Positions 33,682 to 43,215 are shown, numbered from the stretch's first letter. The stretch: DNA of 55,466 nt from Streptomyces olivochromogenes (GCF_021538895.1 NZ_JADDRL010000066.1:1-55466); one strand, 5' to 3'. A program made the numbers and translations. The notes: generated from the sequence alone by a model not told the origin.

Positions 33682-34524
33682 TCAGTTCGCCGAACGCCGG
33701 TCCCGCACCGTCCGCCAGCGGTCCACGAGCCGCCCGTACGCCGCGCCCGCGGCGAGCCCGTCGCCCCGGCGCAGCGCGTCGATGCCCTCCGCGACGTCGG
33801 CCGCCGAGTGATCGCCCTCCAGCGCGTCGGCCGGCACCACGTGCACCAGGCCGCCGTAGTCCAGCTCCACGAGGGATCGCGGATGGAACTCCTCCAGCCA
33901 GCGCCCCACATCCACCAGGCCGTCGATCAGCGGCCCTTCCTCGATGGAGTCCCTGAGCGTGCGCAGCGCCCGCGCCACCCGCCGTCTGGCCTGCACCATG
34001 GGCGTCCGGTAGCGCAGCAGGGGTGCCTCCTCGGCACTCCCCTTGGCGTACTCCCGCTCCTCGTCGGACACCAGCACGAACCAGTTCAGCGGCACCTGCC
34101 AGGTGGCGGTGCGGATCCAGGGGCGGGCGTCCGGGTTGCGGGCGAGCCAGCGCTCGTAGTCCTGGCCGGCCTGGCGGCGCACGACCGGGGGCAGTACGGC
34201 GTCCAGGACCGGCGGCGGGAGCTCGTCGGCGAGTCCGCCCAGGGCCTGCCAGCCGCGCAGCCGGGTGCGCCAGGGACAGACACAGACCACCCCGTCGACG
34301 TCCAGCACGAACGCGTCGGCGCTCTCCTGGACCGGGACCACGACCGGCGGGGTGGGCAGCAAGTCGGCCAGGGAGCGACGGAGTTCGTCTTGGTAGGAGG
34401 GGTGTTCGGGGCGGCGGGCGTAGCGCGCCCAGTGACCGCGCTCCGACTCCGGGAAGGCGGCCAGCGGCTCGTACACGCGCAGGTACGTCGCGTAGGGCAC
34501 GATCACCGAGGACACCTTGGGCAC
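33682..34524 (-). CDS. Conserved hypothetical protein (SCO4090-like)
   Basis: 280 residues from a GTG at 34524, chosen for the GGGAGGGAG ribosome site and the conserved start VPKVSSVIVPYATYLRVYEPL. It is soluble, with no signal peptide, TM segment or recognised catalytic motif. Notable stretches are SADAFVLDVDGVVCVCPWRTRLRGW and an ELDYGGLVHVVPADAL acidic/hydrophobic region near the C-terminus. The VLDVDG segment superficially resembles a HAD motif I but lacks the other HAD motifs. It is divergent from vdh with ~255 bp between. Confidence 0.75.
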   Translation of the reverse strand: MPKVSSVIVPYATYLRVYEPLAAFPESERGHWARYARRPEHPSYQDELRRSLADLLPTPPVVVPVQESADAFVLDVDGVVCVCPWRTRLRGWQALGGLADELPPPVLDAVLPPVVRRQAGQDYERWLARNPDARPWIRTATWQVPLNWFVLVSDEEREYAKGSAEEAPLLRYRTPMVQARRRVARALRTLRDSIEEGPLIDGLVDVGRWLEEFHPRSLVELDYGGLVHVVPADALEGDHSAADVAEGIDALRRGDGLAAGAAYGRLVDRWRTVRDRRSAN

Positions 34525-34778
34525 GCCTGCTCCCTCCCCACCGGACCCGGCTCGAAACCCGTACGGGACCCGCACGGGACTCGTGGGTGACGTGCCCGGC
34601 CGAGCGGGAAACCACTGCAAATCGTGCCACGCGAATACGTGCGCCGAAGCCCCGCGGGGGTGATCCTGAACACTGCGCGGATGGTGGGCGGGCACAGGCT
34701 CTACGCTCATGCCACGGCACCCGCCACCCGCACGGGAGCTGGTCACCACCCGCCGCTACTTACTCAGGAGTCACCACC

Positions 34779-35882
34779 GTGACCGACGTAACCGGCGCAC
34801 CTGCTGATGTCCTGCACACCCTGTTCCACTCGGACCAGGGGGGCCATGAGCAGGTTGTGCTCTGCCAGGACCGCGCCAGCGGCCTCAAGGCCGTGATCGC
34901 CATCCATTCCACCGCTCTGGGCCCCGCGCTCGGCGGTACGCGCTTCTACCCCTACGCGACCGAGGCCGAGGCCGTTGCCGACGCCCTCAACCTGGCGCGC
35001 GGCATGTCGTACAAGAACGCCATGGCCGGCCTGGACCACGGCGGCGGCAAGGCCGTGATCATCGGGGATCCGGAGCACGACAAGACCGAGGAGCTGCTGC
35101 TCGCCTACGGGCGGATGGTGGCCTCGCTCGGCGGCCGCTACGTCACCGCCTGCGACGTCGGCACCTACGTCGCGGACATGGACGTCGTGGCCCGCGAGTG
35201 CCGCTGGACCACCGGCCGCTCGCCCGAGAACGGCGGCGCGGGCGACTCCTCCGTCCTCACCGCGTTCGGCGTCTACCAGGGCATGCGCGCCTCCGCCCAG
35301 CACCTGTGGGGGGACCCCTCGCTGCGCGGCCGCCGGGTCGGCATCGCCGGCGTCGGCAAGGTCGGGCACCACCTGGTCCGGCACCTGCGGGACGAGGGCG
35401 CCGAGGTCGTGATCACGGACGTGCGCGAGGACGCCGTACGGCGGATCCTCGACCAGCACGCCGAGGGTGTGACGGCGGTCGCCGACACCGACGCGCTGAT
35501 CCGGGTGGAGGGCCTCGACATCTACGCCCCCTGCGCGCTCGGCGGGGCCCTGAACGACGACTCGGTTCCGGTGCTCACGGCCAAGGTCGTGTGCGGCGCG
35601 GCCAACAACCAGCTCGCCCACCCGGGCGTGGAGAAGGACCTCGCCGACCGCGGGATCCTCTACGCGCCGGACTACGTGGTCAACGCCGGCGGTGTCATCC
35701 AGGTCGCCGACGAGCTGCACGGGTTCGACTTCGAGCGGTGCCGGGCGAAGGCGGCGAAGATCTTCGACACCACGCTCGCGATCTTCGCACGTGCGAAGGA
35801 AGACGGGATCCCGCCGGCCGCCGCGGCCGACCGGATCGCCGAGCAGCGGATGCACGAGGCGGCCGCGGCACGCGGACGCTGA
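34779..35882 (+). CDS. vdh: Valine (branched-chain amino acid) dehydrogenase
   Basis: 367 residues from the GTG at 34779 with AGGAG upstream. NAD-dependent oxidative deamination of valine and related amino acids, feeding branched acyl-CoA starters and macrolide precursors. Visible are the Glu/Leu/Phe/Val dehydrogenase active-site Lys (LDHGGGKAVIIG), the substrate loop YKNAMAGL, the Rossmann motif VGIAGVGKVGHHL, and GGALNDDSV / GAANNQL. Length matches S. coelicolor Vdh (~364). Confidence 0.93.
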   Translation: MTDVTGAPADVLHTLFHSDQGGHEQVVLCQDRASGLKAVIAIHSTALGPALGGTRFYPYATEAEAVADALNLARGMSYKNAMAGLDHGGGKAVIIGDPEHDKTEELLLAYGRMVASLGGRYVTACDVGTYVADMDVVARECRWTTGRSPENGGAGDSSVLTAFGVYQGMRASAQHLWGDPSLRGRRVGIAGVGKVGHHLVRHLRDEGAEVVITDVREDAVRRILDQHAEGVTAVADTDALIRVEGLDIYAPCALGGALNDDSVPVLTAKVVCGAANNQLAHPGVEKDLADRGILYAPDYVVNAGGVIQVADELHGFDFERCRAKAAKIFDTTLAIFARAKEDGIPPAAAADRIAEQRMHEAAAARGR

Positions 35883-36172
35883 GGTTCCGCGGGGTTTGCC
35901 GGTACCCGTCGGCGGACAGTTAGAGAGAACTCTCACGTTCGTCGGCGGGTCGGCCGCCAATAAGTGGTTAAAATCGCGGTTGACCAGCGGGGACGGGGCG
36001 CCCCGCGGGTTCTGGGCCGAGGCACGTCATGCGGGCGACGTACCGTATGGGCGTGGGCTCAGGTACCGTGGAAGCCCTACGGACCGGTCTCTCTCCAGAG
36101 AGTCCGTTCCAGATCATGAACGCGTGTCAAGACTCTGGGGCCGTCGAGCCCCGTCACCGAGGGGGTCGAGCC

Positions 36173-36430
36173 ATGGGGCGCGGCCGGGCCAAGGCCAAGC
36201 AGACGAAGGTCGCCCGCCAGCTGAAGTACAACAGCGGCGGGACTGACCTGTCGCGTCTGGCCAACGAGCTGGGCGCTTCGACTTCGAGCCAGCCGCCGAA
36301 CGGCGAGCCGTTCGAGGACGACGACGAGGAAGACGACCCGTACGCCCAGTACGCGGATCTCTACAACGACGACGATGAGGACGACGAGGACGACCAGTCC
36401 GGTCCCACGTCGCATCGTCGCGGCGCTTGA
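36173..36430 (+). CDS. DUF3073 small acidic protein
   Basis: 85 residues from the ATG at 36173, preceded by GAGGGGGTCGAG. A basic N-terminus (GRGRAKAKQTKVARQLKY) precedes the conserved TDLSRLANEL, then a long Asp/Glu-rich tail (DDDEDDEDDQ). The family is actinobacterial and of unknown function; the charge split suggests a nucleic-acid or RNP partner. It is convergent with purM. The upstream 290 bp holds two short palindromes, GAGAG-AA-CTCTC (35923-35934) and CTCTC-TCCA-GAGAG (~36090-36104). Confidence 0.85.
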   Translation: MGRGRAKAKQTKVARQLKYNSGGTDLSRLANELGASTSSQPPNGEPFEDDDEEDDPYAQYADLYNDDDEDDEDDQSGPTSHRRGA

Positions 36431-36469
36431 CGTAGCGCGTTTCGCGGTTTCGTAGCGACTGCACTTCAT

Positions 36470-36502
36470 CCGGTCCGGGGCCTCAGCGCCGGACCGGGTT
36501 TC
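36470..36502 (+). terminator. Terminator of the DUF3073 gene
   Basis: CCGGTCCGG (36470-36478) and CCGGACCGG (36489-36497) arms, followed by GTTTC. Confidence 0.75.
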
Positions 36503-36530
36503 GTGCTGCCTACCGGGGCCACAAGGCCTT

Positions 36531-36558
36531 GGGCCCTGACGCTCAGGCGACAGGGCCC
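36531..36558 (-). terminator. Hairpin downstream of purM
   Basis: GGGCCCTG and CAGGGCCC arms around a 12-nt loop, ~8 nt past the purM stop on the minus strand. There is no T-run. Confidence 0.65.
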
Positions 36559-36566
36559 CTCGGGTG

Positions 36567-37637
36567 TCAGGCGTAGTCGCCGATCAGGGCAGCGCCGGTC
36601 TCGTGCTCGCCGCGGTCCGTGATCTCGCCCGCGACCCAGGCCTCGACCCCGCGGTCGGCCAGCGTCGCGAGCGCCGCGTCCGCCGACTCCTGCGGCACGA
36701 TCGCCATCATGCCGACGCCCATGTTGAGGGTCTTCTCCAGCTCCAGGCGCTCGACGTCGCCGGTCCTGCCGACGAGGTCGAAGATCGCGCCCGGGGTCCA
36801 GGTGGAGCGGTCCACGATCGCGTGCAGGCCGTCCGGGACGACCCGGGCGAGGTTGGCGGCGAGCCCGCCGCCGGTGATGTGGCTGAAGGCGTGCACATCG
36901 GTGGTGCGGGTCAGCGCCAGGCAGTCCAGCGAGTAGATCTTGGTGGGCTCCAGGAGCTCCTCGCCGAGCGAGCGGCCGAGCTCCTCGAAGTGCGCGTCCA
37001 GCGACAGCCCGGCCTGGTTCAGCAGGACATGCCGGACCAGGGAGTACCCGTTCGAGTGAAGCCCGGAGGACGCCATGGCGATCACCGCGTCACCCGTACG
37101 GATACGATCCGCGCCGAGCAGCCGGTCGGCCTCCACGACGCCCGTACCGGCGCCGGCGACGTCGAAGTCGTCCTCGCCCAGCAGACCCGGGTGTTCGGCC
37201 GTCTCGCCGCCGACCAGGGCGCAGCCGGCCAGCACGCAGCCCTCCGCGATGCCCTTCACGATGGCGGCCACGCGCTCGGGGTGGACCTTGCCGACGCAGA
37301 TGTAGTCGGTCATGAACAGCGGCTCGGCGCCGCAGACCACGATGTCGTCCATGACCATGGCGACCAGGTCGTGGCCGATCGAGTCGTACACGCCCATCTG
37401 GCGCGCGATGTCGACCTTGGTGCCCACGCCGTCCGTTGCGGATGCGAGCAGCGGACGCTCGTAGCGCTTGAGGGCGGAGGCGTCGAAGAGGCCGGCGAAG
37501 CCGCCGAGGCCGCCGAGGACCTCGGGGCGCTGCGTCTTCTTCACCCACTCCTTCATCAGCTCGACGGCGCGGTCGCCCGCCTCGATGTCGACTCCGGCAG
37601 CCGCGTAGGAAGCACCGGTGGAACGGCTCTCAGACAT
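36567..37637 (-). CDS. purM: Phosphoribosylformylglycinamidine cyclo-ligase (AIR synthetase)
   Basis: 356 residues. ATP-dependent ring closure of FGAM to AIR. Typical motifs: DGVGTKVDIARQ, DDIVVCGAEPLFMTDYI, GGETAEHPG, ASSGLHSNGYSLVR, and THITGGGL-like SHITGGGLAANL. It follows purF on the same strand with a 34-nt gap, forming a purF-purM unit. Confidence 0.97.
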   Translation of the reverse strand: MSESRSTGASYAAAGVDIEAGDRAVELMKEWVKKTQRPEVLGGLGGFAGLFDASALKRYERPLLASATDGVGTKVDIARQMGVYDSIGHDLVAMVMDDIVVCGAEPLFMTDYICVGKVHPERVAAIVKGIAEGCVLAGCALVGGETAEHPGLLGEDDFDVAGAGTGVVEADRLLGADRIRTGDAVIAMASSGLHSNGYSLVRHVLLNQAGLSLDAHFEELGRSLGEELLEPTKIYSLDCLALTRTTDVHAFSHITGGGLAANLARVVPDGLHAIVDRSTWTPGAIFDLVGRTGDVERLELEKTLNMGVGMMAIVPQESADAALATLADRGVEAWVAGEITDRGEHETGAALIGDYA

Positions 37638-37671
37638 TGCCTGGGATCTTTCGGGTTGGTTTCTACGGGGC

Positions 37672-39201
37672 TTACGGGCGACGGATCGCGTCGGCCGCGG
37701 CCGTGGCTGCGGGCCCTGCGGCCAGCTCGGTCTCCAGGAGCTGCTTGCCGAGCAGCTCGGGGTCCGGGAGCTCCATCGGGTACTCGCCGTCGAAGCAGGC
37801 GCGGCACAGGTTCGGCTTGGCGATGGTGGTCGCCTCGATCATGCCGTCGATGGAGATGTAGGACAGGGAGTCGGCGCCGAGCGAGGTGCCGATCTCGTCG
37901 ATCGTCATGCCGTTGGCGATGAGCTCGGCGCGGGTGGCGAAGTCGATGCCGAAGAAGCAGGGCCACTTCACGGGCGGCGAGGAGATCCGGATGTGGACCT
38001 CGGCGGCGCCCGCCTCGCGCAGCATGCGCACGAGGGCCCGCTGGGTGTTGCCGCGCACGATGGAGTCGTCGACGACGACCAGGCGCTTGCCCTTGATGAC
38101 TTCCTTGAGCGGGTTCAGCTTCAGGCGGATGCCGAGCTGCCGGATGGTCTGCGAGGGCTGGATGAAGGTCCGGCCGACGTACGCGTTCTTGACCAGGCCG
38201 GCGCCGAACGGGATGCCCGAGGCCTCGGCGTAGCCGATGGCGGCCGGGGTGCCGGACTCCGGTGTCGCTATCACCAGGTCGGCCTCGACGGGGGCTTCCT
38301 TGGCCAGGCGGCGGCCCATCTCGACGCGGGAGAGGTAGACGTTGCGGCCCGCGATGTCGGTGTCCGGGCGCGCCAGGTACACGTATTCGAAGACGCAGCC
38401 CTTGGGCTTCGCTTCCGCGAATCGAGAGCTACGGAGGCCGTTCTCGTCGATGGCGATGAACTCGCCCGGCTCGATCTCGCGGACGAAGCTGGCGCCGCAG
38501 ATGTCGAGGGCGGCGGACTCGGAGGCGACGACCCAGCCGCGCTCCAGGCGGCCGAGGACCAGCGGGCGGATGCCCTGCGGGTCACGGGCCGCGTAGAGGG
38601 TGTGCTCGTCCATGAAGACGAGCGAGAAGGCGCCCTTGACCTGCGGGAGGATCGCGTGCGCGCCCTCCTCGATGGTCAGCGGCTTGCCGTCCTCGTCGAC
38701 CTGGGCCGCGAGGAGCGCGGTGAGCAGGTCGGTGTCGTTGGTGGCCGCCACCCGGGTGGAGCGGCCGTTGGTGTCCTTGGGCAGCGCGGCGACCATCTCG
38801 GCGAGCTGCGCCGTGTTCACCAGGTTGCCGTTGTGGCCCAGCGCGATGGAACCGTGCGCGGTGGCGCGGAACGTCGGCTGGGCGTTCTCCCACACGGAGG
38901 CCCCGGTGGTCGAGTAGCGGGCGTGTCCGACCGCGATATGACCCTGGAGCGAACCGAGAGAGGTTTCGTCGAAGACCTGGGAGACGAGGCCCATGTCCTT
39001 GAAGACGAGGATCTGGGAGCCGTTGCTGACCGCGATTCCCGCGGATTCCTGACCCCGGTGCTGGAGGGCGTAGAGCCCGAAGTACGTGAGCTTTGCGACC
39101 TCTTCGCCCGGAGCCCAGACACCGAAGACGCCACACGCGTCCTGGGGGCCTTTCTCGCCGGGGAGCAGATCGTGATTGAGTCGACCGTCACCACGTGCCA
39201 C
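37672..39201 (-). CDS. purF: Amidophosphoribosyltransferase
   Basis: 509 residues; commits PRPP plus glutamine to phosphoribosylamine. A ~22-residue propeptide ends before the Ntn nucleophile C23 (DACGVFGVW). YALQHRGQESAG and GHNGNLVN mark the glutaminase domain. The PRTase domain has VVVDDSIVRGNT. C-terminal NLCRACFDGEYP and an internal Cys match the Fe-S class of the B. subtilis enzyme. Co-oriented with purM. Confidence 0.97.
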   Translation of the reverse strand: MARGDGRLNHDLLPGEKGPQDACGVFGVWAPGEEVAKLTYFGLYALQHRGQESAGIAVSNGSQILVFKDMGLVSQVFDETSLGSLQGHIAVGHARYSTTGASVWENAQPTFRATAHGSIALGHNGNLVNTAQLAEMVAALPKDTNGRSTRVAATNDTDLLTALLAAQVDEDGKPLTIEEGAHAILPQVKGAFSLVFMDEHTLYAARDPQGIRPLVLGRLERGWVVASESAALDICGASFVREIEPGEFIAIDENGLRSSRFAEAKPKGCVFEYVYLARPDTDIAGRNVYLSRVEMGRRLAKEAPVEADLVIATPESGTPAAIGYAEASGIPFGAGLVKNAYVGRTFIQPSQTIRQLGIRLKLNPLKEVIKGKRLVVVDDSIVRGNTQRALVRMLREAGAAEVHIRISSPPVKWPCFFGIDFATRAELIANGMTIDEIGTSLGADSLSYISIDGMIEATTIAKPNLCRACFDGEYPMELPDPELLGKQLLETELAAGPAATAAADAIRRP

Positions 39202-39273
39202 GGCACCGAGTGTAGGCGAGATCGACCACTGGTCCGAATTGGTGAGTGCCCCGGCCCGCGCGGCCCCCGGCGC

Positions 39274-40089
39274 TCAGCCGGCCGCGACGGCGGCTACTCG
39301 TTCGCCGTTTTTGCTGGTCAGCGTCAGGTTGTGGGAATCCAGCCGGTAGCTGACCACTCCGTCGAAGAGCCGAAGCAGGCTCTTTTCCGCGTGCATGAGT
39401 GAGGCGTCGCACACCATTCGGGTGGTGGCGGCCCTGCCCAGCGTGATACGTGCGTCGCGCACCGTGGCATCGGCGGTGACGTGATTGCAGCCCAGGCTGC
39501 CGGTCACCCTGCCGGTCTTCTTGTCGAAGGTGAGGTGGGCCCGGCCCTCGGCACTTGGTGTCGTGACGATCCACTCGGTGCCGTACAGGGGGGCGTCCTC
39601 CTCCCTGCTGAGCCGGACGCGGTCGCCGCCGGCGGTGGTCAGGGTGAGCTTGTCGCCCTTGACCGCGGTGGTGAGCGGGCCCCCGGCGAGGGCCTGGGCG
39701 AGGGTGCGTTCGAAGGCCATGGGCCGCGACGCGCAGGCCATCTCGGTGGCCGAGGTGTCGCTGAGCCGGACGCGGTCGCCCTCGAAGGAGGCCCGCGCGC
39801 CGAAGAGGTTGCAGCCGTAGTTGCCCTGGGCCCTGCCCCGGTCGTCGATCTCCAGCCGGGCTCCGGCCGGGGCGCGCTGGGTGACGCCGTCCACGGTGAG
39901 GCTGTCCACGGCCCAGCCCACGCCGGTGACCTGCTGCCGGACCGCGACGGCTCCACCGCCGGCGCTCCCGCCGTCCGCGGAGCCGCTGCCGACGGTCTCG
40001 CTGCCGCCGCTCTTGGCGCCGCAGGCGGCCACGAGCGGGACGAGGGCCGCGACGGCCGTCAGGACCATGCGCTGCGTGTGCCTGTACAT
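39274..40089 (-). CDS. Lipoprotein with two META (HslJ-like) domains
   Basis: 271 residues. A lipoprotein signal (MYRHTQRMVLTAVAALVPL, lipobox VAAC) is followed by a Gly/Ser linker and two tandem META domains. Each has the family GCN turn (NYGCNLFGARASFEGDRV; LGCNHVTADATVRDARI) and a late xxTxMxC motif (SATEMACAS; ATTRMVCDAS). META proteins sit at the cell surface or periplasm and have been linked to heat or drug stress, with no fixed enzymatic role. The paired Cys within each domain may form disulfides outside the cell. Confidence 0.88.
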   Translation of the reverse strand: MYRHTQRMVLTAVAALVPLVAACGAKSGGSETVGSGSADGGSAGGGAVAVRQQVTGVGWAVDSLTVDGVTQRAPAGARLEIDDRGRAQGNYGCNLFGARASFEGDRVRLSDTSATEMACASRPMAFERTLAQALAGGPLTTAVKGDKLTLTTAGGDRVRLSREEDAPLYGTEWIVTTPSAEGRAHLTFDKKTGRVTGSLGCNHVTADATVRDARITLGRAATTRMVCDASLMHAEKSLLRLFDGVVSYRLDSHNLTLTSKNGERVAAVAAG

Positions 40090-40177
40090 GCCGATTCGAC
40101 GGGCTCGCGCGGCGGGCGGTTCCCCCGGGGGCGGCGCGGCCCGTGGGCCACGGTCAGGACAGGTCGGCCCGCTCCCG

Positions 40178-40975
40178 CTACGACATCACCGGCAGCAGCC
40201 CGCCGAGGTCCGACCGCTCCCCGCTCGCGCTGACCTGCGCCGCCTCCAGGGCGTCCGGCCAGGCGAGGCGCCCGGTGGCGAGCCGGATCCAGGTGAGCGG
40301 GTCGGTCTCGACGACGTTGGGCGGGGTGCCGCGGGTGTGCCGGGGCCCCTCGACGCACTGCACGACGGCGTACGGCGGGATCCGCACCTCGGTGGAACCG
40401 CCGGGCGCCTTCTCGGCGAGCGCGTCGGCGAGGAGCCGGGTGGCCGCGGCGAGGGCCTGCCGGTCGTGGGGCACGTCCAGGCCCGGTACGGCGGCGTTGA
40501 GGTCGTCGGTGTGGACGACGAGTTCGACGGTGCGGGTGACGAGGTAGTCGTCGAGCGGCAGGGAGCCCGCGCTGGTTTCGAGGAGCCGGGAGCCCGGGTG
40601 CTCGTCGAGGAGCAGGCCGAGGCTCCGGTCGACGTCGGCGAGGTAGGCGTCGAGATCGGGGTGCTCCTCGACGAGCCGCCGGGTGAAGTCCGCGATGGCG
40701 GCGGAGTTGGCGGCGGTGGCGAAGGGCCACTGGACCACGGTGACGTCCTGCCGGGCCGGGGCCGGCAGTTCGAGGGCCCGGTGGACGGCGGTGACCGCCA
40801 TCCCGATGTGCGCGATCAGGTCCCGTACGGTCCACTCGCCCAGCCGTGTGGGGAGGGCGAGCTGCTCCGGGCCGAGGCCACGGACGGCTTCGCGCACGTT
40901 TGCGAGCTGGGCGGACACCGCCCCGCGGATCTTGGCGGGGTCGTAGGTACGGGCGCGCTTCCTGGCCGTGGGCAT
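40178..40975 (-). CDS. Maleylpyruvate isomerase-family (mycothiol-dependent DinB-like) protein
   Basis: 265 residues. The N-terminal DinB-like bundle has the metal-binding pattern GEWTVRDLIAHIGM (first His) and TRTVELVVHTDDL (later His and Asp). A C-terminal SCP2-like domain (~190-250) includes TDPLTWIRLATGRLAWPDA. Members use mycothiol as a cofactor for isomerisation or detoxification; the actual substrate is unknown. It starts 10 nt after the TetR gene and is likely cotranscribed with it, so it may handle the same compound as the divergent exporter. Confidence 0.85.
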   Translation of the reverse strand: MPTARKRARTYDPAKIRGAVSAQLANVREAVRGLGPEQLALPTRLGEWTVRDLIAHIGMAVTAVHRALELPAPARQDVTVVQWPFATAANSAAIADFTRRLVEEHPDLDAYLADVDRSLGLLLDEHPGSRLLETSAGSLPLDDYLVTRTVELVVHTDDLNAAVPGLDVPHDRQALAAATRLLADALAEKAPGGSTEVRIPPYAVVQCVEGPRHTRGTPPNVVETDPLTWIRLATGRLAWPDALEAAQVSASGERSDLGGLLPVMS

Positions 40976-40985
40976 GACGGCGACC

Positions 40986-41624
40986 CTATGCCTTCACGGC
41001 GTAGTCCTTCAGGCCCTTTTCGACCAGGTCGAAGGCCTTGCGGACGCGTTCGGGCGCGTCGGCGGCGACCTGGTCGGGGCTCTCGCCCTCGTCGATGCGG
41101 CGGTGGTGCTCCTCGACGAGGGCGTTGCGGGCGGCGCTGAGCGTGGCGGCGGCGACCGTGGCCACCATCAGGTCACCGGTCTCAGCCGCCAGCACGTCGG
41201 CCAGCTCCCGGGTGCCCTTCTGTACGGCGAGGAAGACGCGCTCCATCAGGACCGGCGTCTCCAGGACGATCCGGCGCACCTGCCGGGTGGAGGGTTCGGG
41301 GTTGAGGCCGATGGACGGGTCCCTCGTCTCGACCAGTTCCAGGAACTGCCGGCGTACGGCGTCGACGGCGGACTCGCCCGGCTGCCGCTCGCGCACCGCG
41401 CGGGCCGCGTCGCCGAAGTGCTCCTCCATCGGCCGGAAGATCAGGTCCTCCTTGGTGCCGAAGTAGTTGAAGACGGTCATCTTCGAGACCTCGGAGGCGT
41501 CGGCGATCTCCTGCACGGAGACGGCGTCGAAACCCCGCTCGGCGAAGAGCCCGACCGCGACCTGGTAGATCCGCATCGCCGTCTGCAGCTTCTTGCGCTC
41601 GCGCAGCCCCATCGCCTCAGCCAT
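40986..41624 (-). CDS. TetR-family regulator
   Basis: 212 residues. A clear N-terminal TetR HTH (FDAVSVQEIADASEVSKMTVFNYFGTKEDLI), then an all-helical ligand domain. It is first in an operon with the mycothiol-dependent isomerase-like gene and divergent from an MFS exporter; the spacer holds two palindromes. The standard reading is local repression relieved by a toxic compound. The start could also be the ATG five codons downstream. Confidence 0.92.
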   Translation of the reverse strand: MAEAMGLRERKKLQTAMRIYQVAVGLFAERGFDAVSVQEIADASEVSKMTVFNYFGTKEDLIFRPMEEHFGDAARAVRERQPGESAVDAVRRQFLELVETRDPSIGLNPEPSTRQVRRIVLETPVLMERVFLAVQKGTRELADVLAAETGDLMVATVAAATLSAARNALVEEHHRRIDEGESPDQVAADAPERVRKAFDLVEKGLKDYAVKA

Positions 41625-41649
41625 GCGACCACCTTACCAAGATGAAGTT

Positions 41650-41685
41650 TAAGCCGAGCTTAGATTTGAGCTGGGATGAAATCTA
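41650..41685. promoter_or_regulatory. Candidate TetR operators between tetR and the MFS gene
   Basis: TAAGC-CGA-GCTTA (41650-41662) and TAGATTT-N11-AAATCTA (41661-41685) are both perfect palindromes and abut each other. The region is AT-rich relative to surroundings and should contain both divergent promoters. Confidence 0.6.
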
Positions 41686-41737
41686 ATCCTAGCCAAAACA
41701 TTGACCCAGTACATGAACAGGCTGCATGGTGGTGCCC

Positions 41738-43201
41738 ATGACCGAGACCCAGCGCAAAATCGGCTTCCTCGTCTGCCTCGTGACGATCGTCCTTGCCGTC
41801 CTGGACATGCAGATCGTGTCCGCCGCCACCGTGCCGATCGTCCGCGACCTGGACCCCGGCCACGGCATCGACAAGATCCCCTGGCTGGTCAGCGCCTTTT
41901 CGCTGGCATCGGCCGCGATGCTCCCGCTGTACGGAAGGCTGTGCGACGTCCTCGGTGCCAAGTGGGTGTTCCTCGGCGCCCTCGGCACCTTCCTGGCGGG
42001 CTCGGCGCTGTGCGGCGCGGCCCAGTCGATCGGCCAGCTCATCGCGTCCCGGGCCGTGCAGGGCATCGGGGCGGGCGGCCTGATGAGCGTCACGATGGTG
42101 GTGATCGCCCAGCTCAAGGGGCCGGACGAGAAGAAGGGCAAGGGCGCCGGGACGGGCGGGATGGTGGCCGGCGGCGGCATGGCGGTCGGCCCGTGGCTCG
42201 GCGGGGTGCTCGCCGACCACGCGAGCTGGCGCTGGGCCTTCTACATGAACCTGCCGCTCGGTCTCGCCGCCCTCGCCGCGGCCGTCGTGGTCCTCAAGCT
42301 GCCCCACCAGGCCCGAAGCCGCTCGATCGACTTCACCGGCGCGGCCCTCGCGGCCGCCTTCTCCACCACCCTGCTGCTCGTCACCGAGTGGGGCGGCAAG
42401 CAGTACGCCTGGTCGTCCCCGCAGGTCATAGGGCTCGCCCTGGCCTGCGCCGGCACGCTCGCCCTGTTCCTGCGGCGCCAGTTCACCACCGCCGAACCGA
42501 TCCTGCCGCCCACCCTGTTCCGGGTCCCGGAGCTGCGCCTGGGCTTCGCGATCCAGGGTCTGATGGGCGCGGCCATGGTCGGCGCCATGTACTACGTGCT
42601 GGTCTACCTCCAGGTGGCCCGCGGCATCACCAGCTCCTCCGCGGGACTCTTCCTCCTCCCGATGGCCCTCGGCATCACCGTCGTCGGCGTCGTCACCGGC
42701 CACCTCGCCGAACGCGGCTGGTCCGAGCGGACCTTCGTGATCAGCGGGTCGGCCGTCTCCCTGGCCGCCTTCCTGCTCCTCGCCACCACCGCCGGCGACA
42801 CCTCTCTGTGGCAGCTGCGCGCCGAACTGCTGCTCGTCGGCATCGGCTTCGGCCAACTGCTCGGCCAGCTGGTCCAGCTGGTCCAGAACGCCGCCCCGCG
42901 CGAACAGCTGGGCGTCGCCACCACCGGCGTCCGGTTCTTCCAGACCCTCGGCACCGCCCTCGGCGTCGCCCTCTTCGGCAGCCTGCTCACCCGTCTGTAC
43001 GACGGCCCCGGCGACATCGGTGCCCTTGCCTCGCTGCGGGGCGCGGCGCACACGGCCGGCGTCGAGGCGTACGTCTCGGCGATGGACACGGTGTACCTGT
43101 GCGGTGCCGGTGTGATGGCGCTGTGCCTGCTGCTCGCCCTGCGCCTGCCGAGGCCCCGGCCCGCCCGGGCGGAGCCGGTACGGGAGACGGTGCCGGCCTG
43201 A
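41738..43201 (+). CDS. MFS drug exporter (EmrB/QacA, DHA2-type, 14 TMS)
   Basis: 487 residues from the ATG at 41738 (an ATG at 41726 is in frame). Fourteen hydrophobic segments can be traced. Motif A is GRLCDVLGAKWVF and the antiporter motif C region is AGGGMAVGPWLGGVLADH. Asp27-type acidic residue in TMS1 (AVLDMQIVSAA) is typical of proton/drug antiporters. It is divergent from its likely TetR repressor. Confidence 0.92.
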   Translation: MTETQRKIGFLVCLVTIVLAVLDMQIVSAATVPIVRDLDPGHGIDKIPWLVSAFSLASAAMLPLYGRLCDVLGAKWVFLGALGTFLAGSALCGAAQSIGQLIASRAVQGIGAGGLMSVTMVVIAQLKGPDEKKGKGAGTGGMVAGGGMAVGPWLGGVLADHASWRWAFYMNLPLGLAALAAAVVVLKLPHQARSRSIDFTGAALAAAFSTTLLLVTEWGGKQYAWSSPQVIGLALACAGTLALFLRRQFTTAEPILPPTLFRVPELRLGFAIQGLMGAAMVGAMYYVLVYLQVARGITSSSAGLFLLPMALGITVVGVVTGHLAERGWSERTFVISGSAVSLAAFLLLATTAGDTSLWQLRAELLLVGIGFGQLLGQLVQLVQNAAPREQLGVATTGVRFFQTLGTALGVALFGSLLTRLYDGPGDIGALASLRGAAHTAGVEAYVSAMDTVYLCGAGVMALCLLLALRLPRPRPARAEPVRETVPA

Positions 43202-43215
43202 GCCGGAGCAGCCCG

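Noticed and set aside
33682..34524. HAD-phosphatase assignment from FVLDVDGVV
   Set aside because: The other HAD motifs (Thr, Lys and the second acidic pair) are not visible.
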